DNA from: a virus
Strand: one strand, 5' to 3'
IMG/VR virus record: IMGVR_UViG_3300031566_006737
Location: 1-22,000 of that record
Length of the DNA stretch: 22,000 nt
The notes under the pieces were generated by a model. That model was not told the origin of the DNA, did not search any database, and saw nothing but the letters and a program-made list of their open reading frames with translations. Positions 7,361-13,078 of the stretch are shown piece by piece. How positions within the stretch are numbered: the stretch's first letter is position 1; every line of letters starts with the position of its first letter. Position numbers and translations under genes: made by a program.

Positions 7361-8506
7361 ATGATTAGTTTCCAGCAGTGGAAGGAGCAGAGGCTTTGGG
7401 AAAGGCCGGAGCGCATGAGCCAGCCGGCCCCGGAGCCTGGCCGTATGTTCGACCAGGCGCCGCGGGTGGTCCGGTGCTATGCGGACCACCGCGGAGTTGT
7501 GTTCTTCCAGCCGATGGACAACCCTTTCGGTAGTCCTGCAGCCGTGTATAACATATGGAAGACCAACACGGTCCGGGTGATTAGAGAGCGCCTGTATGGA
7601 TGGGCAACGAAGACCTTTAGCGGGCAGTTTCCCGGATTCAGCCGGGAGCTGCATGTATTACCCGAAAGCCGGATCCCGACCGTCGGCACCAACTATCAGA
7701 TGATCGACCCGACGCCTGGCGCGCGGCCGTTCTTCTTCATCTATCTGCGCATTTGCGGTGAAACAGTTTATGTGCTGTCGGATTGGCCGGCACAGGATCC
7801 GCCGGGCGCAGCAGACGTTCCTTTCGGTAAGTGGGCCGAGCCCAGCGGCAAGAAGGGCGGCATCAATGACGGCGATTTGGCTGATGCGGCCGATACTATC
7901 AAGTGGGGTGTCCAGAAATACGTGCAGGAATTCGCCAGGCTTGAAGGCTGGGACTTTGAAGAGGCCCGAACCTTCCGTGAACAAGAGGCGGAAAATGATG
8001 AGGCGGAAGAGAGGGATTATATGTATCCGCATCTTCACAAGGTAGCTTTGATCGAGGCGCGCAATCGCGGATATGACGAGGCCGATGCCGCGCTTCCGGG
8101 ATCCAATGCCAAACTCAAAATAGAGCAGCGGGGCATAGATAGCCGCGCCGCCTCTTCGCCGCGTATCGAGAACGACCGCACTTCATCCTTGTATGAAATG
8201 CTGAAGGACTACGGTTTAGAAATGTGCCTGGCACCCGGCATCGCCATCGACGAGCGCGTGCAAATGACCAACACCCTGTTTGATTACGAAGAGAACGCAG
8301 AAGGCGAAATTATTGATCCGCCTAAACTGTATATCTCTGAGAAGGCGAAAAATCTGATATTTGCGCTTGAATACTGGACCGGTGCCGACGGGCCGAAAGG
8401 GGCAACCAAAGACCCCATTGATTGCCTGTGCTATGCCGCTTGCAAGATCATTTCCGGCGAGTGGTATGATATAACCGAGGAAGTAACGAAACAGGAGGAA
8501 GAATAG
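7361..8506 (+). CDS. terminase large subunit, nuclease part
   Basis: A 381-residue protein that carries the parts of a large terminase missing from the gene at 4817-5797. Residues 34-100 match the end of the ATPase domain and linker (MDNPFG, IRERLYGWATKTFSGQFPGF). An RNase H-like nuclease follows with acidic residues in the expected order: D116 in YQMIDPT, D260 in RGIDSRAA and D354 in KDPIDCLCYAA. It would cut concatemers to start and end packaging. The triad looks intact, so the protein is probably active. There is no Walker A. The first ATG has a weak ribosome binding site; ATG 7415 after CCGGAG is an alternative start. Confidence 0.82.
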   Translation: MISFQQWKEQRLWERPERMSQPAPEPGRMFDQAPRVVRCYADHRGVVFFQPMDNPFGSPAAVYNIWKTNTVRVIRERLYGWATKTFSGQFPGFSRELHVLPESRIPTVGTNYQMIDPTPGARPFFFIYLRICGETVYVLSDWPAQDPPGAADVPFGKWAEPSGKKGGINDGDLADAADTIKWGVQKYVQEFARLEGWDFEEARTFREQEAENDEAEERDYMYPHLHKVALIEARNRGYDEADAALPGSNAKLKIEQRGIDSRAASSPRIENDRTSSLYEMLKDYGLEMCLAPGIAIDERVQMTNTLFDYEENAEGEIIDPPKLYISEKAKNLIFALEYWTGADGPKGATKDPIDCLCYAACKIISGEWYDITEEVTKQEEE

Positions 8507-8733
8507 TGACTCGTAAACGTATGAACAACCGCTATTGGCGTGACTGGTATTCCAACTGGCATCCGAAACTGATTTTCTTCAAGATTTGGTGCGGAGGAAT
8601 GAACTGGGAATGGCACATCTTCTTCATGGAACGTGTGGATAGGCGTTGTTATTTCCGCGTTTGTCCAGACGGGTCTTACCGCTTGGATTACTGTGAATAT
8701 AAACGACGTGAAAAACCCAAGGAGGAAGGATAG
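8506..8733 (+). CDS. small aromatic-rich protein of unknown function
   Basis: A 75-residue product starting at GTG 8506. AGGAGG at 8493-8498 fits this start far better than the in-frame ATG at 8521, and GTG overlaps the terminase stop by one base (TAGTG). It is unusually rich in Trp, Tyr, Phe and Arg (YWRDWYSNWHPKLIFFKIWCGG). It ends in KPKEEG, encoded by the boundary repeat shared with other genes in this array. It is the first member of that array. No family was recognised. Confidence 0.65.
   Translation: MTRKRMNNRYWRDWYSNWHPKLIFFKIWCGGMNWEWHIFFMERVDRRCYFRVCPDGSYRLDYCEYKRREKPKEEG
8716..8733 (+). promoter_or_regulatory. boundary repeat / ribosome binding module, copy 1
   Basis: CCCAAGGAGGAAGGATAG directly precedes ATG 8734. 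It encodes the last residues PKEEG and the stop codon of the upstream gene and supplies the Shine-Dalgarno of the downstream gene. A more diverged relative, AACAGGAGGAAGAATAG, precedes GTG 8506. Confidence 0.85.
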
Positions 8734-8979
8734 ATGGTTAAGCGACAAGTCACATACATGATCGGAGTTCGACCAAAAGGAAGCACAACCTATACACCTG
8801 TTCCTGATCTAGCGATCACGAAGTGGATAACTGCGTATGCAAATTTCTTTGCCACAAAGGATCGGGCTGAGAAAATTTGCAACCTGCTCAAAGATGACCG
8901 GCCACAGCTTGAGTTTGAAATATTCGAGTTCCGTCAGGTTGGGTATACCTGCTCTCCGGGCGGTGGGAGGATTGATTGA
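8734..8979 (+). CDS. small protein of unknown function (cassette array)
   Basis: An 81-residue product with the boundary repeat immediately before its ATG. Reading order suggests a short alpha/beta fold: a strand (VKRQVTYMIGVRPKG), a helix (ATKDRAEKICNLLKDD) and a strand (LEFEIFEFRQVGYTC). No catalytic motif or membrane segment is seen. Its stop overlaps the next start (TGATG). Base composition is lower in GC than the terminase genes upstream. No family was recognised. Confidence 0.65.
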   Translation: MVKRQVTYMIGVRPKGSTTYTPVPDLAITKWITAYANFFATKDRAEKICNLLKDDRPQLEFEIFEFRQVGYTCSPGGGRID

Positions 8980-9212
8980 TGTCTAAAAAACCCGATCACC
9001 TACAGCAGTACCCTACTGCGGATGAGCAAGAGCAATCAGATTGTGCTAAACGCACGATGGTTGGGAGGGGGGAACGCAAGGCACCACAATACGGGCGATT
9101 CTGGCCGGGAATGAACAGTAGGGACGAAACCGATCCGGTAACGATGAAACCTGTTGGCCGTATGTTGTCCGAAGGATTTGAAATGATGGACGACAACGAT
9201 GTTGCCGACTAA
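8979..9212 (+). CDS. small polar protein of unknown function (cassette array)
   Basis: A 77-residue product from ATG 8979, preceded by GGTGGGAGGATTGATTG. The TTG at 8976 is one codon upstream and less likely. The protein is polar, with many Asp, Arg and Met residues (MKPVGRMLSEGFEMMDDND), and looks partly disordered. No domain was recognised. It ends at 9212, immediately before a copy of the boundary repeat. Confidence 0.55.
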   Translation: MSKKPDHLQQYPTADEQEQSDCAKRTMVGRGERKAPQYGRFWPGMNSRDETDPVTMKPVGRMLSEGFEMMDDNDVAD

Positions 9213-9226
9213 CCCAAGGAGGAATG
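9213..9226 (+). promoter_or_regulatory. boundary repeat / ribosome binding module, copy 2
   Basis: CCCAAGGAGGAATG lies between the stop at 9210-9212 and ATG 9227. It matches the shared core over its first 12 bases. Spacing from GGAGG to ATG 9227 is 4 bases, the same as in the ATG-proximal copies at 9415 and 11366, which decides the start codon. Confidence 0.75.
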
Positions 9227-9499
9227 ATGAACTGTTTAAAAAAGAACGGCCATCTTGACGGATCACATTTCACAATATGGGTATGCATCATACTTGCATT
9301 ATCTGTTGTTCCAATAATTCTGCTGTTTAGAAGCATTGGAGATGTTATCCGAAAAGGGCCGAATCATTTTGCCGACCCGTGGAAAGAAGCACTGGATTGT
9401 TTTAAAGATATATACCCAAGGAGGAAGGATGTACGAACACTATTTAAAAACTATAAAACCAAGCGCCATTGCCAGACAAATTCGCCACCGTTTATATAA
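9227..9499 (+). CDS. small membrane protein, probably with a recombined 3' end
   Basis: A 90-residue frame starting at ATG 9227. Residues about 15-34 form one hydrophobic membrane segment (FTIWVCIILALSVVPIILLF), followed by a soluble tail. From residue about 64 the frame runs through a boundary repeat and 71 bases into the downstream methyltransferase gene in another frame, ending in a basic sequence unlike the rest. This suggests that the original end was lost when the methyltransferase cassette joined here. Function unknown; small one-pass proteins are common in phage accessory regions. Confidence 0.55.
   Translation: MNCLKKNGHLDGSHFTIWVCIILALSVVPIILLFRSIGDVIRKGPNHFADPWKEALDCFKDIYPRRKDVRTLFKNYKTKRHCQTNSPPFI
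9415..9428 (+). promoter_or_regulatory. boundary repeat / ribosome binding module, copy 3
   Basis: An exact CCCAAGGAGGAAGG is followed directly by ATG 9429 of the methyltransferase. Unlike most copies it lies inside the reading frame of the upstream gene, where it encodes YPRRKD rather than a PKEEG ending. Confidence 0.85.
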
Positions 9500-10073
9500 A
9501 ACACTAATAGGAGGTTCGACCAAAGCGTTGGAGTTTGGAATAGGATATGGGTATTTTCGCGACTACTGTTTCAATGAAGGAATAGATTATACCGGAGTTG
9601 ATTTTTCCAAGGGATTAGCAGACTTGGCAGACATAGATACGATCATAACGCCAATACCAGAGGGGATGTCGCTTGTTCCTTATGGATATGATCTTATATT
9701 TGCAGAACACTTCATTGAACACATGGATGGACATGACTCCGTGATGAAGTTTCTTATTGGATGCAGGAAAAGATTAAATAATGGAGGAAGGATTATATTG
9801 CTCTACCCTAATATGAATAAACACTTTTGGCATGATCCAACTCATCAATATCCCACCAACAAAAAGCGAATTGAAAGGTGTTTAATTGATGCGGGATTTC
9901 ATGTTATGGAAAGCGATGATTATGCTCATTGCCTTGTTGGTGTTTTTGATACCATTCTGATTAAACTAATTGGATATTTAATGCCCGCAAATTTGAGGGT
10001 ATCATTACATTTTTGCGTACATTCATACACGAAAGGATTAGCGCAGGAAGCCACCAAGGTAGGAGAAAAATGA
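9429..10073 (+). CDS. class I SAM-dependent methyltransferase
   Basis: A 214-residue protein. ATG 9429 is chosen over the longer in-frame ORF at 9336 because it follows the boundary repeat exactly. SAM-binding motif I is ALEFGIGYGYFRDY, with an acidic end to strand 2 (YTGVDFS). A YDLIFAEHFIEHM motif IV region and GGRIILLYPN follow, as in the Methyltransf_11/23 families. No DNA-methyltransferase catalytic motif (DPPY or PCQ) is present, so the substrate is more likely a small molecule, glycan or protein. The gene is visibly more AT-rich than its neighbours, suggesting separate acquisition. Its stop (TGA 10071-10073) overlaps the next start. Confidence 0.8.
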   Translation: MYEHYLKTIKPSAIARQIRHRLYKTLIGGSTKALEFGIGYGYFRDYCFNEGIDYTGVDFSKGLADLADIDTIITPIPEGMSLVPYGYDLIFAEHFIEHMDGHDSVMKFLIGCRKRLNNGGRIILLYPNMNKHFWHDPTHQYPTNKKRIERCLIDAGFHVMESDDYAHCLVGVFDTILIKLIGYLMPANLRVSLHFCVHSYTKGLAQEATKVGEK

Positions 10074-11074
10074 ATGAGCTACATCTATTTGCAGGAGCAG
10101 GAGGAGGGATCTTGGGTGGAATGCTGCTCGGACACACCACCGTTTGCGCTGTTGAAATCGAAGAGTATCCAAGAAAAGTCCTCCTCCAGCGGCAACGTGA
10201 CGGAATCCTCCCCAAATTCCCCATCTGGGACGATGTCACCACCTTCGACGGAAAACCATGGAGGGGAAAAGTTGATGTCGTGTGCGGAGGATTCCCCTGC
10301 CAGGACATTTCAGCCGCTGGCAAAGGTGCTGGCATCGAGGGCAAAAGAAGCGGGCTGTGGTCAGAGTTTGCAAGAATTATCGGTGAAGTACGACCGCGAT
10401 ACGCATTCGTGGAAAACTCACCAATGCTTGTGGGAAGAGGACTTGCCGTGGTCCTCGGTGACCTTGCCGAAATGGGGTATGATGCAAGGTGGTGTATTTT
10501 GGGAGCTGACGATATTGGAGCGCCCCATCGTAGAAAAAGAATATGGATCTTGGCCCTCGCCAACCTGCAACATGGTTTCGGGCGGCCCGAACCACAACAG
10601 CCCGCAGGTGATAGCCGGCAATCACGGGATCAATCTTCACGGCGCGGTTTTGAAGATATGGCCGACCGCATCTGCGCGGGATTGGAAGGACACGCCGGGC
10701 ATGAGCCAAACCGGCACCAACCCGGACGGCTCAACGCGGAACAGGACAGATCAACTGGCGCGCGCGGTTTATGCCGATGGTGGCAAAACGACCCCGCAGA
10801 AGTTTCCGACCCCGAATGCGCGGGATTGGAAGGGCAAGCCGGGACCGAATGCGAATCAACGCGAATCATCCCTGCCGCCGGTTGTGGGGGAGGATGTAAA
10901 GACCGTGGGCAAACTCAACCCAGATTGGGTAGAGTGGCTTATGGGGTGGCCCATCGGGTGGACCGACTTAAAGCCATTGGCAATGGGCAGGTTTCAATCG
11001 TGGCTGCAACAGCATGGGAACTATTAGCAGAAAACGACCGGGCTGAGTTGATCGGCGAACAAACTCAAGATTAA
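10070..11074 (+). CDS. dcm: DNA (cytosine-5) methyltransferase
   Basis: A 334-residue protein with the C5-methyltransferase motifs in order: motif I LHLFAGAGGGILGG (4-17), motif IV GGFPCQDIS (73-81, catalytic Cys77), motif VI ENSP (115-118), motif VIII GAPHRRKRIWILA (150-162), and late motifs IX-X RVDRLKAIGNGQV (296-308). The target recognition region (about 165-285) is divergent and holds two copies of CAGLEG. It methylates cytosine in a sequence that cannot be predicted here. No restriction partner is visible, so it is an orphan enzyme, probably protecting phage DNA. The start is ATG 10070, with AGGTAGGAGAAAA upstream. A 317-codon ORF lies inside it in the +1 frame. Motif VI reads ENSP in place of the usual ENV. 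Confidence 0.9.
   Translation: MNELHLFAGAGGGILGGMLLGHTTVCAVEIEEYPRKVLLQRQRDGILPKFPIWDDVTTFDGKPWRGKVDVVCGGFPCQDISAAGKGAGIEGKRSGLWSEFARIIGEVRPRYAFVENSPMLVGRGLAVVLGDLAEMGYDARWCILGADDIGAPHRRKRIWILALANLQHGFGRPEPQQPAGDSRQSRDQSSRRGFEDMADRICAGLEGHAGHEPNRHQPGRLNAEQDRSTGARGLCRWWQNDPAEVSDPECAGLEGQAGTECESTRIIPAAGCGGGCKDRGQTQPRLGRVAYGVAHRVDRLKAIGNGQVSIVAATAWELLAENDRAELIGEQTQD
10074..11027 (+). CDS. overprinted +1-frame ORF inside the cytosine methyltransferase
   Basis: A 317-codon frame starting 4 bases after the methyltransferase ATG (ATGAATG), so both can use the same ribosome binding site. The product is Trp- and Ser-rich, with SWKTHQCLWEEDLPWSSVTL, two ARDWK motifs (SARDWKDTPG, NARDWKGKPG) and LNPDWVEWLMGWPIGWTDL near the C-terminus. 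I recall proteins with ARDWKD and WVEWLMGWPIGWT motifs in many phage genomes, next to or overlapping such methyltransferases. A stop-free frame this long in about 55% GC DNA is unlikely by chance. It could still be a shadow kept open by methyltransferase codon use. Function unknown. Confidence 0.5.
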   Translation: MSYIYLQEQEEGSWVECCSDTPPFALLKSKSIQEKSSSSGNVTESSPNSPSGTMSPPSTENHGGEKLMSCAEDSPARTFQPLAKVLASRAKEAGCGQSLQELSVKYDRDTHSWKTHQCLWEEDLPWSSVTLPKWGMMQGGVFWELTILERPIVEKEYGSWPSPTCNMVSGGPNHNSPQVIAGNHGINLHGAVLKIWPTASARDWKDTPGMSQTGTNPDGSTRNRTDQLARAVYADGGKTTPQKFPTPNARDWKGKPGPNANQRESSLPPVVGEDVKTVGKLNPDWVEWLMGWPIGWTDLKPLAMGRFQSWLQQHGNY

Positions 11075-11143
11075 AAACCGGCGTGGTCTAAGATTATCGG
11101 TGAGGTTATCAGAATTCTTGAGGAAGAACCCAAGGAGGGATAG
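11075..11143 (+). pseudogene. remnant coding tail ending EEPKEG
   Basis: Directly after the methyltransferase stop, the same frame stays open for 22 codons (KPAWSKIIGEVIRILEEEPKEG) to TAG 11141-11143, with no start codon. The ending EEPKEG matches the PKEEG endings of other genes in this array. It is best read as the 3' end of a cassette gene whose 5' part was replaced, or as a lost C-terminal extension of the methyltransferase. Confidence 0.45.
11129..11143 (+). promoter_or_regulatory. boundary repeat / ribosome binding module, copy 4
   Basis: CCCAAGGAGGGATAG precedes ATG 11144. It is the copy-1 sequence with three bases missing from the middle. The deletion of exactly three bases keeps the upstream frame, giving PKEG-stop instead of PKEEG-stop. 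Confidence 0.8.
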
Positions 11144-11341
11144 ATGAATAAAATGAGTACAGGCGATGACGCAACACTTGGAAATTACCGCAAGATGGCG
11201 GTTGCTGTTTTCGGGGAAGAAAGCAAAGCGGTTAAATTTTTGGACGACAAAATTACTGCAAGCCCAAGCGGTGAGAACGAAGAAGTGATTGCTGATGAGG
11301 GGCAGATGGTGAATTTGCTTGTAACGATGGCATTCAGTTAG
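11144..11341 (+). CDS. small phage protein of unknown function (cassette array)
   Basis: A 65-residue acidic product from ATG 11144, directly after a boundary repeat. Recognisable segments are NYRKMAVAVFGEESKAVKFL and EEVIADEGQMVNLL. I recall similar short phage proteins with an NYR...FGxDS...FL...DExQM pattern, but no function is attached to them. It is mostly helical by composition, with no membrane segment. A 38-base gap with another boundary repeat separates it from the next gene. Confidence 0.65.
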   Translation: MNKMSTGDDATLGNYRKMAVAVFGEESKAVKFLDDKITASPSGENEEVIADEGQMVNLLVTMAFS

Positions 11342-11365
11342 ACCAATAACAAATTAAAGGATCAA

Positions 11366-11379
11366 CCCAAGGAGGAAGG
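11366..11379 (+). promoter_or_regulatory. boundary repeat / ribosome binding module, copy 5
   Basis: An exact CCCAAGGAGGAAGG is followed directly by ATG 11380. Here it is fully intergenic: the upstream gene stopped at 11341, so the sequence is kept without any protein-coding reason in the upstream frame. Confidence 0.85.
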
Positions 11380-11748
11380 ATGAGACTTAAAGCATACTCA
11401 GTGACAGAGTGCCATGAAAACCAAGGCTTTATCTGTTGGGCTGAAAATCCGAAGGAGGCAAAAAAGCTCGGTATAGGCTCAGATGAAACCTATGGGGCCG
11501 ACTACATTGATCTGCGATGCCGCAGAGCACCAGAGGCGGATGAGATGTATTACGGCAAAGCAATCTGCGATTGGTACACCGAAGAAGGTCAGCGGATATA
11601 TTGGAAGCTCGGATGGTGGCTCGAAGACGGTCGCCAATGTCAGGGGTGCTACGACTGCTGGGAGTACGACAAGGTTCCAGAGTCGAGGCTAAACGATGAT
11701 GGGTTGTGTTCTGTTTGTGCCAAGGAGCAACCCAAGGAGGAAGGATAG
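11380..11748 (+). CDS. phage protein with C-terminal zinc-binding-like cysteines
   Basis: A 122-residue protein beginning MRLKAYSVTECHENQGF. It contains CRRAPEAD, resembling the CRRAPWAD signature that I recall from hypothetical proteins of many tailed phages. A cysteine cluster follows (CQGCYDCWEYD, about 16 residues, then LCSVC), a likely zinc site. The protein ends EQPKEEG-stop, encoded by the next boundary repeat. Function is unknown; the N-terminal part may form a small beta fold (ICWAENPKEAKKLGIG). Tryptophan content is high. Confidence 0.72.
   Translation: MRLKAYSVTECHENQGFICWAENPKEAKKLGIGSDETYGADYIDLRCRRAPEADEMYYGKAICDWYTEEGQRIYWKLGWWLEDGRQCQGCYDCWEYDKVPESRLNDDGLCSVCAKEQPKEEG
11731..11748 (+). 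promoter_or_regulatory. boundary repeat / ribosome binding module, copy 6
   Basis: CCCAAGGAGGAAGGATAG precedes ATG 11749 and is identical over all 18 bases to copy 1 at 8716, about 3 kb away. It again encodes PKEEG-stop for the gene upstream. Confidence 0.88.
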
Positions 11749-11898
11749 ATGTCGCAATTAAAAGTAAGACTGGACAGGAAAACATTAAAGCGATGGGCGA
11801 AAAACTGTGGAGCAAAGCCCAAATGGTGGCATGGTTCCGAGTATATCCGTTCCTTATGTATTAACAAATTAAACGAGCACCACAAGGAGGAAGGATGA
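11749..11898 (+). CDS. very small basic protein (cassette array)
   Basis: A 49-residue frame from ATG 11749 (MSQLKVRLDRKTLKRWAKNC) to TGA 11896-11898. It follows an exact boundary repeat and ends HHKEEG, again encoded by the next copy of that repeat. The product is strongly basic in its first half. No family was recognised. Fit with the flanking modules at both ends is the main support for it as a real gene. Confidence 0.6.
   Translation: MSQLKVRLDRKTLKRWAKNCGAKPKWWHGSEYIRSLCINKLNEHHKEEG
11881..11894 (+). promoter_or_regulatory. boundary repeat / ribosome binding module, copy 7
   Basis: CACAAGGAGGAAGG, one base different from the core, is followed by ATG 11895. The upstream stop overlaps the start (ATGA). 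This is the last copy; genes further right use unrelated ribosome binding sites. Confidence 0.82.
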
Positions 11899-12005
11899 AT
11901 AAGGAAATGATATTAAATTGGATATACGTCCACCCGCTCGAAACCGTCATTATCGGTGCGACGCTGGTGTTCATCGCCTGTATGCTGATCGCATTAAGGA
12001 AATGA
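11895..12005 (+). CDS. very small single-pass membrane protein
   Basis: A 36-residue frame beginning MNKEMILNWIYVHPLE. Residues about 14-33 form one hydrophobic helix (ETVIIGATLVFIACMLIAL), ending in RK, which suggests an N-out, C-in orientation. It has a boundary-repeat ribosome binding site and a 4-base overlap with the gene upstream. Small one-pass proteins of this kind may act in lysis or superinfection exclusion, but nothing here decides that. Confidence 0.55.
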   Translation: MNKEMILNWIYVHPLETVIIGATLVFIACMLIALRK

Positions 12006-12015
12006 AAAGCTCTAA

Positions 12016-12213
12016 ATGATCGACGAACCGGTATTGATGAAACTAAGCGAAGTGAGGCAGCTGCTTGGCGTGAGCCGTGAGCAGGTTTACGGCATGTCTT
12101 CCCGCGATGAAATTACCGCGGTACCGCTTGGCCGGCAGATTTACTATTCACGCGATTCCGTAAAGCTGTGGATGAAGAAAAACGGAGTGGAAAAACAACA
12201 AAGGAGATACTGA
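12016..12213 (+). CDS. excisionase/AlpA-like HTH protein
   Basis: A 65-residue protein that is essentially one helix-turn-helix of the MerR/excisionase type: LMKLSEVRQLLGVSREQVY, then a wing with VPLGRQIYYSRDSVKLWM. This is the usual size and layout of such domains (about 60 residues). It probably acts as a DNA-binding regulator. No integrase is visible that would make it a true excisionase. The ribosome binding site is weak; ATG 12037 is an alternative start. The next gene begins one base after its stop. Confidence 0.75.
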   Translation: MIDEPVLMKLSEVRQLLGVSREQVYGMSSRDEITAVPLGRQIYYSRDSVKLWMKKNGVEKQQRRY

Positions 12214-12214
12214 G

Positions 12215-12622
12215 ATGCAGATAATTATTAGCTTGTCGATATATGCGTGCATGGTGGGCCTGGTCTTCACCGCGCTTTATCTATTGAAGGTGAAACGCAG
12301 CCTTGAGCGCCAGCTTTATGAGGCATACAAACACTATTGCAGAATAGAGGATGAGTACGGCGCAATGGAAACGAACGAACTGTTTGAGGTCCTGGCGGTG
12401 GGAAGGGACGAGCCCTGGCTGCGGGCCGTGTGCCATATACTTCATAAAAACAGCTTGATCCAGGCTGAAATGGCCGGCAGTCCAGCCTTGGATTCTGAAA
12501 TAAGCAAGGGTCATGCAATGGCCGCGGTGGCGATTGAAGACTGCAGCGACGAGCTGATACGGCTTACAGAGAAGGCACTTAGGGCTAGAGCCGGTCAGAA
12601 AGAGGATTTATCGGAAGCCTGA
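12215..12622 (+). CDS. membrane-anchored protein of unknown function
   Basis: A 135-residue protein after AAGGAGATACTGAG. Residues 3-24 form an N-terminal membrane helix (IIISLSIYACMVGLVFTALYLL), followed by a basic KVKRS and a long helical cytoplasmic part. No spanin or holin signature is clear: there is only one membrane segment and no lipobox. It lies between an HTH gene and an HNH nuclease gene. No family was recognised. Confidence 0.65.
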   Translation: MQIIISLSIYACMVGLVFTALYLLKVKRSLERQLYEAYKHYCRIEDEYGAMETNELFEVLAVGRDEPWLRAVCHILHKNSLIQAEMAGSPALDSEISKGHAMAAVAIEDCSDELIRLTEKALRARAGQKEDLSEA

Positions 12623-12624
12623 TA

Positions 12625-12915
12625 ATGCCGATCCGCAAAGAAATGAAAGCTCGCTACCCCTCGGATTGGAAGCTCAGAAGTTTCTTTGTCCGGTTCATCC
12701 GGGCCGGGGGTGTCTGTGAGGTCTGCGGGGCCGTACATGGGGAGCCGCACCCAGTAACAGGGTCGAAGGTGGTCTTAACGTGCGCCCATTGGTGGATCCA
12801 CGAACCCGAAGCCTCGGATCTGCTTAATCTCAAGGCCGCGTGTCAACTATGCCACAACAGGCACGATGCGCCCATGCGAGCGGCCGGCCGGAAAAAACGG
12901 CGATGCCCGCTATAA
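12625..12915 (+). CDS. HNH endonuclease
   Basis: A 96-residue protein with a structural zinc site made by CEVCGA and CQLCHNRHD. The HNH core is LTCAHWWIHEPEASDLLNLKAACQLCH with the sequence given in two overlapping parts: LTCAHWWIH supplies the first histidine, LLNLKAAC the asparagine, and CHNRHD the last histidines. Phage HNH proteins of this size often nick DNA and assist terminase during packaging. Here the gene is about 4 kb from the terminase nuclease and directly before the head genes. The ribosome binding site is weak; the start lies two bases after the upstream stop, suggesting coupling. Confidence 0.83.
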   Translation: MPIRKEMKARYPSDWKLRSFFVRFIRAGGVCEVCGAVHGEPHPVTGSKVVLTCAHWWIHEPEASDLLNLKAACQLCHNRHDAPMRAAGRKKRRCPL

Positions 12916-13078
12916 AAAGTGTGTTTTGTGCGTTTTGTGTGGGTAGCATGAAGAAATAGTTGTTTTAGTGCTTGACAGATGATTTAACGAGGTCGTTGAC
13001 GCCGTAGTGCGCAACGGCCTTTTACGTTTCCGGGCCTGTTTGAAGGAGGCGGGAATCCTTACATGCGAGGTTAAGCAC

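Noticed and set aside
5797-7361. Self-splicing intron as the cause of the terminase break
   Set aside because: The interval is filled with three ordinary overlapping genes with good ribosome binding sites, and no homing-endonuclease motif was seen. It remains testable with covariance models but is not supported by inspection.
12972-13000. TTGACA at 12972 as a promoter for the head genes
   Set aside because: No acceptable -10 hexamer is found 16-18 bases downstream (GTTGAC or similar). Other phage or host sigma specificities cannot be judged from sequence alone.
13001-13024. Short hairpin GCCGT...ACGGC followed by CTTTT as a terminator before the scaffold gene
   Set aside because: The stem has only 5 pairs and the T-run is short, much weaker than the clear terminator at 15752-15779.
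13007-13078. GTG 13007 as the start of the scaffold gene
   Set aside because: It has no Shine-Dalgarno and the 24 extra residues do not resemble the acidic scaffold N-terminus. ATG 13079 is better placed.
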